Source of the DNA: Acidobacteriota bacterium
GTDB taxonomy: Bacteria; Acidobacteriota; Terriglobia; Acidiferrales; UBA7541
Direction of reading: 5' to 3'
Assembly (NCBI GenBank): GCA_003224195.1
Contig: QHYP01000016.1
Location: 1-10,477, forward strand
DNA length: 10,477 nt
The notes under the pieces are model-generated. The model made no database searches. It saw only the letters and a program-made list of their open reading frames with translations, and was not told the DNA's origin. Shown in pieces: positions 6,464-10,477 of this stretch (the first letter of the stretch is position 1; each line of letters starts with the position of its first letter). The position numbers were made by a program, and so were the translations under genes.

Positions 6464-7351
6464 TTGACGCCCACCACGCTGGTCTGGGCCATGGTAGCAA
6501 CCCTTGCCCTGGTCCTCGCCGAAGTCCTTGGCGGCATCCTGGGTCGCTCCGTCGCGCTATTGAATGACGCGGTCCACAACCTTTCCGACGTGCCCGCGCT
6601 GGGAATCTCCTGGCTGGCGATGCAATGGGCGCGGCGACCCGCGGACGATGAAAAAACCTACGGTTATCACCGCACGGGGATATTAGCCGCGTTCGCCAAC
6701 GGCCTTTTGTTGGTAGTCCTGGCGCTGTGGCTGGGTTACGAGGCGATCCAGCGGCTGCGCGCGCCGGTCGAGGTCGTCGAAAGCTGGCTGGTGTGGACGT
6801 CGCTTGCGGCGCTGGCGGTGAACGGCGGGATCTCGCTGGCGCTCGTGCGCGGGCACACCGACCTGAATTTGCGCAGCATCCTGATTCACAACTTCGGCGA
6901 CGCGCTCTCCAACCTCGCCATTCTCGCCGGAGCGTTCGTGATGTACCGCACGGGCGCGCACTGGGTCGATCCGGCGCTGGGCCTCGGGATTGGTCTGCTG
7001 GTGTTGTGGTCGAGCTACCGCGTGCTGAAGGATTCGGCGCACATCCTGCTGGAGGGCCGCCCGCGCGAGATGCGCGTGGCAGAGGTGGCCCGCGCCGTTC
7101 TACAAGTGCCCGGCGTGCAGGAAGTACACGATTTGCACATCTGGTCGCTGGGCGGCGGACACAACGCGTTGAGCTGTCACGTGCGCGTTCCGGATATGCA
7201 CATGGACGAATCGGAGAAGGTTCTCGAGGAGATATGCGAGAAGGTGAGACGCAAATTCGGCATTGATCACATCACGGTGCAGTTCGAGCGGGCGGGATTG
7301 CCGGCTCGCTCGGGTTACGTCATGCCGGAGCCGGCGCCGCGTTCGGATTAG
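6464..7351 (+). CDS. Cation diffusion facilitator metal exporter (ZitB/CzcD type)
   Basis: The protein exports divalent metal, probably zinc, from the cytoplasm in exchange for protons. From TTG 6464 it has 295 residues. There are six predicted helices in about residues 5-190 and a cytoplasmic metal-binding domain after 200. The transport site is intact: H38-N-L-S-D42 in helix 2 and H142-N-F-G-D146 in helix 5, the two HxxxD pairs typical of zinc carriers. Other family marks are KTYGYHRTGILAAFANG and VPGVQEVHDLHIWSL. Upstream of TTG the same frame stays open back to TAA at 6398-6400 and reads AEGHAHQHAHGHTQVHA, the His-rich N-terminus expected for this family. No ATG, GTG or CTG occurs there; ATT at 6410 is the only earlier near-cognate start. 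The annotated TTG has only a weak AGG eight bases before it. The stop lies six bases from the end of the convergent secreted-protein gene. Confidence 0.92.
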   Translation: MTPTTLVWAMVATLALVLAEVLGGILGRSVALLNDAVHNLSDVPALGISWLAMQWARRPADDEKTYGYHRTGILAAFANGLLLVVLALWLGYEAIQRLRAPVEVVESWLVWTSLAALAVNGGISLALVRGHTDLNLRSILIHNFGDALSNLAILAGAFVMYRTGAHWVDPALGLGIGLLVLWSSYRVLKDSAHILLEGRPREMRVAEVARAVLQVPGVQEVHDLHIWSLGGGHNALSCHVRVPDMHMDESEKVLEEICEKVRRKFGIDHITVQFERAGLPARSGYVMPEPAPRSD

Positions 7352-7357
7352 GCTCGA

Positions 7358-8155
7358 TCAGGCGGGAAGGCGAAAGGTCAGGCCGCGCTCTTCGTTGAAC
7401 CTCTTCGTGGCTTCCAGATCCAGCGCGTCAAGTCCGATGGTGCGCCGCACGCCATCGCGCGTGATGTATTCCAAGTGATCCTTCTCCCAGAGGTAGGCGA
7501 CGGCAAAGAGCATCTTGCCGTCCCGGCGCACAAACACAAATTCGGGAATCTCGCGTGGGGGTTCTGCCGGAGTTTCATCTACCGCTGCGGGCCCGTGTGC
7601 CGACGAGCGCGGCGAATCTTCCGTATCCGCCGCCGGCTCTGCGGCAGGCTGCTGCACGACGACCGGCTGTTGGATCACGATCGGCGGCATCTGCACGGCC
7701 GTCGGCGAAGCGGTGGGAATGAAAAAGCCCGAATCGAAGAATGGCGCTCCAAAGAACGCTCCACCACACCCTGCCGGCGATGCGCCCACGGCCGCCGCGC
7801 CTTGTGTCGCCGCCAGGTGCGGGATGTCAAACCCGAGCCCCGGAACGGGAACGAAATTCAGGGGACACGCGGGAATATTCGCAATTGCCCGGGCCGGATT
7901 CGAGTTGTTATTGATGTTGATGGTGACGTTGCCGGAACGCCTCCGCGGGGCCCCGGTGCGCGGAGCGGGCGTCGGAATTACGATGCGCGGCGCGGACGGC
8001 ATTATCGTCACACGAGGCGCCGCCGCCGGCGGCCCGGAAACCATATGGGGCGTCGCAGGTGCCATGTGGGGCGCTGCCCCACGCTGCGCTGATGCAGAAA
8101 GCGGCAAGAGCAGCAGAACGCTGCCTGCCACGGAAAACAGCCGAAAGTCGTCCAT
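7358..8155 (-). CDS. Secreted Pro/Ala-rich protein with a small C-terminal domain (unknown function)
   Basis: From ATG 8155 the product has 265 residues. Residues 1-23 form a Sec signal peptide (SVLLLLPLSASA, cleavage after ASA before QRG), which decides the start over in-frame ATGs upstream; AGGGG lies about 8 bases before it. The mature protein is low-complexity (about 24-200), rich in Ala, Pro and Val, with an Asn patch TININNNSN and a Gly/Phe patch GGAFFGAPFFDSGFF. Two cysteines (97 and 130) could form a disulphide. The C-terminus (about 205-265) is a compact domain: EFVFVRRDGKMLFAVAYLWE, then DHLEYITRDGVRRTIGLDAL, then LDLEATKRFNEERGL. I associate this module with secreted acidobacterial proteins of unknown role. 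The long linker suggests an extended envelope protein. It is convergent with the metal exporter and divergent from the zinc-ribbon gene. Confidence 0.8.
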   Translation of the reverse strand: MDDFRLFSVAGSVLLLLPLSASAQRGAAPHMAPATPHMVSGPPAAAPRVTIMPSAPRIVIPTPAPRTGAPRRRSGNVTININNNSNPARAIANIPACPLNFVPVPGLGFDIPHLAATQGAAAVGASPAGCGGAFFGAPFFDSGFFIPTASPTAVQMPPIVIQQPVVVQQPAAEPAADTEDSPRSSAHGPAAVDETPAEPPREIPEFVFVRRDGKMLFAVAYLWEKDHLEYITRDGVRRTIGLDALDLEATKRFNEERGLTFRLPA

Positions 8156-8299
8156 TGGACCGCCCCTGCCAGCCATCTTGCCAAGCCCCTGTAGAGAAGG
8201 ATGCGCCCGCCGAGCCAAGGGTTTCAAGCCCCAAAGTGATACTCTGCGTCAAGCATCGTGGCGGGCGAGGCCGCGCTTTCCCCCGGCAAGGGGTTGTGC

Positions 8300-8305
8300 T
8301 ATAAC
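8300..8305 (+). promoter_or_regulatory. -10-like TATAAC before the zinc-ribbon gene
   Basis: TATAAC lies ten bases upstream of the chosen GTG at 8315, so transcription would begin almost at the start codon and the message could be leaderless. No clear -35 is seen. Confidence 0.4.
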
Positions 8306-8314
8306 CGTCCCGCC

Positions 8315-8503
8315 GTGGAACGTACCGTGAGGCCGGATCCTGCCCCGGGTGCAACACCGGCTGCGGAAACCGGGAAATTCGTCCCGCTGCGGGAAGAGAC
8401 CTCGCGGTACTGTCCCGTCTGCTCGCGGGCGCTTGAGCCGCGACGCTGCAAGTTGATTTGTCCGGTTTGCGGCTATTACATGTCCTGTTCGGATTATTGT
8501 TGA
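8315..8503 (+). CDS. Zinc-ribbon microprotein (unknown function)
   Basis: The product has 62 residues from GTG 8315. The first 30 are Pro/Ala-rich and probably flexible. The rest is a zinc ribbon: CPVC (33-36), a 12-residue spacer containing LEPRRCKLI, CPVC (49-52), then GYYMSCSDYC to the very end, with additional cysteines at 45, 58 and 62. The CPxC-x12-CPxC pair would hold one zinc. The extra cysteines could hold a second metal or be redox-active. I remember similar tails in acidobacterial and related genomes, without a known function. The frame stays open to a GTG at 8258, giving 81 residues, but the region 8258-8314 carries a TATAAC promoter-like box and non-conserved-looking sequence, so I prefer 8315. 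No ribosome-binding site precedes 8315. Confidence 0.7.
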   Translation: MERTVRPDPAPGATPAAETGKFVPLREETSRYCPVCSRALEPRRCKLICPVCGYYMSCSDYC

Positions 8504-8554
8504 CCGCTTGCGGAGTTTCGCGCATTTTGCGTCCCGGGTGCTTTTACCGGGAAG

Positions 8555-8600
8555 CCCGACCTGTCCCGGCCTGCGTGCGCAGGCAGGCCCGGTCGGGACA
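8555..8600. repeat. GC-rich palindromic element with alternative folds
   Basis: Several nested inverted repeats overlap here. CCCGACC (8555-8561) pairs with GGTCGGG (8591-8597). TGTCCCG (8562-8568) pairs with CGGGACA (8594-8600). GCCTGC (8569-8574) pairs with GCAGGC (8579-8584) around GTGC. CCGGCCTGC (8566-8574) can also pair with GCAGGcCCGG (8583-8592). The outer pairings use the same right-hand bases and exclude one another. There is no T-run. It resembles the dispersed extragenic palindromes of high-GC genomes, but only one copy is in this window. Confidence 0.6.
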
Positions 8601-8601
8601 A

Positions 8602-8640
8602 AATCGGGGCGGTCGCACGTGAACTGAACAGAATCGGGGC
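8602..8640 (+). repeat. 9-bp direct repeat AATCGGGGC, 30-bp period
   Basis: AATCGGGGC occurs at 8602-8610 and again at 8632-8640, between the palindrome and the STAS gene. It may be a pair of regulator sites or a chance repeat in GC-rich sequence. Confidence 0.35.
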
Positions 8641-8704
8641 ACGGCAGGTCTTGCTGCCGCAGCCGCCCGGGATTGCTGGAACTCAGGATGAGGAGGATAC
8701 GAAC

Positions 8705-9070
8705 GTGGCTTTGAAGATGACTGAACGCGAAGTGGACGGGGTAACGGTGGTGGCGCTGGATGGGCGCATTGTGCTCGGCGAAGAGAGCAACGCACTGCGC
8801 GAAAAAGTGAAAGCCCTGATCGCCGCCGGAAAAAAGAAGGTCGTCCTCAACATGGACAACATCACTTTCATCGACAGTGCCGGGCTCGGCACGCTCGTGG
8901 CCGCTCACCACAGCGCGCGGAACCAGGGCGCGTCCCTGCGCCTCTGCCACCTGGGCTCGAAATTCCAGGAAGTCTTGCAGATCACCAAGCTGCTGACCGT
9001 CTTCGAGGTTTACGACACCGAAACCGCCGCGGTCGCCAGCTTTTCGAAGTCTTCCGGGGCTTCACACTGA
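8705..9070 (+). CDS. STAS-domain anti-sigma factor antagonist (SpoIIAA/RsbV type)
   Basis: The product has 121 residues, one STAS domain and nothing else. Motifs: VTVVALDGRIVLGEESNAL (13-31), the beta strand VVLNMDNITFI (46-56) followed by DSAGLGTL, whose Ser58 is the expected phosphorylation site, and the C-terminal strand LLTVFEVYDTETAAVASF. In partner-switching systems the unphosphorylated form binds an anti-sigma kinase and frees a sigma factor, and phosphorylation of the Ser turns it off. No kinase, phosphatase or sigma gene is in the window, so the partner is unknown. GTG 8705 is chosen because GGAGG lies about 9 bases upstream within GAGGAGGATACGAAC. An internal ATG four codons later is too far from it, and the open frame further upstream has no STAS similarity. 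A strong terminator follows 17 bases after the stop. Confidence 0.93.
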   Translation: MALKMTEREVDGVTVVALDGRIVLGEESNALREKVKALIAAGKKKVVLNMDNITFIDSAGLGTLVAAHHSARNQGASLRLCHLGSKFQEVLQITKLLTVFEVYDTETAAVASFSKSSGASH

Positions 9071-9087
9071 AGCCCGAACGTACGAAG

Positions 9088-9110
9088 GGGCGCGGCCCCG
9101 CGCCCTTTTT
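9088..9110 (+). terminator. Intrinsic terminator of the STAS gene
   Basis: A perfect 7-bp stem GGGCGCG/CGCGCCC (9088-9094 with 9099-9105) closes a 4-base loop and is followed directly by TTTTT (9106-9110). It lies 17 bases after the STAS stop codon. Confidence 0.88.
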
Positions 9111-9194
9111 GCATTCCCAGGCTCTTCGCATTGCATCGAACGTCTTGACGCGAAGGGGCGGCTCTTCCACGATTCATGAAACACGAGTCACGGA

Positions 9195-10475
9195 TTACGC
9201 TTCCAGCCGGTACATGGTGATGCCGCTGAGGAGCTTCGGATAAAAATCGGTGCTCTTCTGTGGCATCACTTCGCCCGCCGTGGCGACCCGCATCACCTCC
9301 TCGACATCCACAGGATTCAACAGAAAGGCGAGCTGCGCCGCGCCGCGGTCCACAGTTTCGATGGCGGCGCGCATCTCCCGCTCATAGACGATGTTCTTTT
9401 CCGCCTTCACGTCCTGTTGTGTGATCCCAAGACTTTTCTCCAGGATGAACCGGTGAAGGAAAACCACGTCCAGCTCTCGCTGCAAGGGCGAAACATCCGG
9501 GAGCATTGCGGCCAGATTCGCGTCTTTCTTGAGCTTGAAGACATGGAACGCCCGCTCCTGGTTCTTCTCTTGCTGCGCGTAAACGCCGATCACTCTGCCT
9601 TTTCGCCATTCCTCCTCAAAATGCGAATGGAACTGATCGTAAGCCTTGCTTTCTTCCTTCTCGTCGGCGAACGGATGAAATCCATGATCAAAATAGGGCG
9701 CGAGTCTTTCTCGGAGCCGCGAAAACGCTTTCTCGCCGATCCCCGACACCAAGCGATGTGTCGGCAGAATCGTTACCCCTTCGCCGCGGGTGTTGATGAA
9801 CGTCATCATCGCGCGTTCGTAGGGCGCATCAGGAGCCGCGCCAAACCGGCGGCGGCATTCGTCGCGGTAGTTGAGCGCGGTCTCGTAGCGGTGGTGCCCA
9901 TCCGCAATCACGAGTCTTTGCTCTGCCATCACGCGCTGAATCTCCCCGATGCGCGCCGGATCGGAAATCATCCACATCCGATGCGCCACGCCGTATTCAT
10001 CGCGCACGTCCGTCACCGGCGGCCCTGCCGCGGACGCTTCGTCTAAGATTGTGTCAATCCGCCGCGCCGGGTCGGCATACAGCATGAACAGTTGGCCCGT
10101 GTGCATGCGCGTATGGCGCAGCAGTTCGAGCCGGTCTGCCTTCGGTCCCGAGAGCGTCTGTTCGTGGCGGAAGACGATGCCCGCGCTGTAGTCTTCGAGC
10201 TTGCCAACGCCGATGAAGCCCCGGCGCGTGCGCCGCTCGCTCGTTCCCGGCGCCGCGTATTCTTGGAAGTAGGCGTAAAATGCGGGAGCCGGATCGGTGA
10301 CGATCACCCCTTCGCGTATCCAGCTCTCCAGCGCCGCCGCCGCCCGCGTATACACATTCTTCTGCGAAGTGTCATTCGGCTGACCGTGGCCCTTTTCGAT
10401 GGTGATCAGGTTGTGCGGGTCAGCGGCGTAGTACTTCTCCTGCATCGCGGGCGAAATCTTGTCGTAGGGCTGCGT
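9195..10475 (-). CDS. DUF1015 family protein, N-terminus beyond right edge
   Basis: The frame is open from the stop at 9195 to the right edge, giving 426 visible residues. The true start lies outside the window, because TQPYDKISPA precedes the first ATG (10443-10445) in frame and matches the family's early PYD-x-I-S motif. Numbered from that ATG, the hallmark is VIADGHHRYETALNYRDE (179-196). Other family-like stretches are GFIGVGKLEDYSAGIVFRHE (76-95) and, near the end, LNPVDVEEVMRVATAGEVMP then STDFYPKLLSGITMY. The visible length is close to the full size of DUF1015/COG4198 proteins, so only a short N-terminal piece is missing. The biochemical function is not established; the conserved His-His-Arg-Glu cluster suggests an active or binding site. 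I recall the family near serine biosynthesis genes in some genomes, but none is visible here. It converges on the STAS gene. Confidence 0.9.
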   Translation of the reverse strand, partial: TQPYDKISPAMQEKYYAADPHNLITIEKGHGQPNDTSQKNVYTRAAAALESWIREGVIVTDPAPAFYAYFQEYAAPGTSERRTRRGFIGVGKLEDYSAGIVFRHEQTLSGPKADRLELLRHTRMHTGQLFMLYADPARRIDTILDEASAAGPPVTDVRDEYGVAHRMWMISDPARIGEIQRVMAEQRLVIADGHHRYETALNYRDECRRRFGAAPDAPYERAMMTFINTRGEGVTILPTHRLVSGIGEKAFSRLRERLAPYFDHGFHPFADEKEESKAYDQFHSHFEEEWRKGRVIGVYAQQEKNQERAFHVFKLKKDANLAAMLPDVSPLQRELDVVFLHRFILEKSLGITQQDVKAEKNIVYEREMRAAIETVDRGAAQLAFLLNPVDVEEVMRVATAGEVMPQKSTDFYPKLLSGITMYRLEA

Positions 10476-10477
10476 CA

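Noticed and set aside
7515..8330. Plus-strand open frame of 271 codons opposite the secreted protein
   Set aside because: The minus-strand reading has a clear signal peptide and a compact C-terminal domain; the plus reading is Gly/Ala/Arg low complexity produced by the Pro/Ala-rich codons opposite.
5104..8503. A zinc-related gene cluster (MBL enzyme, CDF exporter, zinc ribbon)
   Set aside because: The three genes are in separate transcription units with different orientations, and metal dependence is too common a property to imply a shared pathway.

Overview
The window looks like a chromosomal segment of a high-GC soil-type bacterium, most probably Acidobacteriota. I infer this from an ADOP-style MacB-like permease, a small protein with a 'MARGWESK'-like N-terminus, a secreted protein ending in a 'YLWEKDHLEYIT' module, and a CPVC zinc-ribbon microprotein. 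All four are patterns I associate with that phylum. No database search was possible, so the taxon is an inference.

Layout, left to right. A MacB-like ABC permease is cut by the left edge (1-655, minus). A gene-poor stretch follows (656-1244), ending at the 5' half of a tRNA-Arg(UCU) whose 3' half is missing (1245-1288, minus). Next is an MsbA/ABCB-type half-transporter (1408-3327, minus). Across a dyad-rich divergent spacer starts a plus-strand cluster: a carboxymuconolactone decarboxylase/AhpD-like protein (3518-3868), a protein with three predicted membrane segments (3882-4589) and a short charged protein (4672-4917). Converging on it is a metallo-beta-lactamase-fold hydrolase fused to a C-terminal PilZ domain (5104-6267, minus). 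Divergent from that is a cation diffusion facilitator (6464-7351, plus) whose His-rich N-terminus appears to lack a canonical start. Converging on it is a secreted Pro/Ala-rich protein (7358-8155, minus). A 62-aa zinc-ribbon protein (8315-8503), a GC-rich palindromic element (8555-8600), a STAS-domain anti-anti-sigma factor (8705-9070) and a strong intrinsic terminator (9088-9110) follow. A DUF1015 protein (9195-10475, minus) runs off the right edge.

The genes do not form one pathway. The region is mostly short transcription units in alternating orientation: envelope and transport functions (two ABC proteins, a metal exporter, a secreted protein), two regulatory modules without visible partners (PilZ and STAS), and several conserved proteins of unknown function. 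I found no CRISPR array, phage genes, transposase, toxin-antitoxin pair or recognisable defence operon. The points most worth a second look are the MBL-PilZ fusion, the broken tRNA beside a gene-poor stretch, the possible ATT start of the metal exporter, and the palindrome upstream of the STAS gene.
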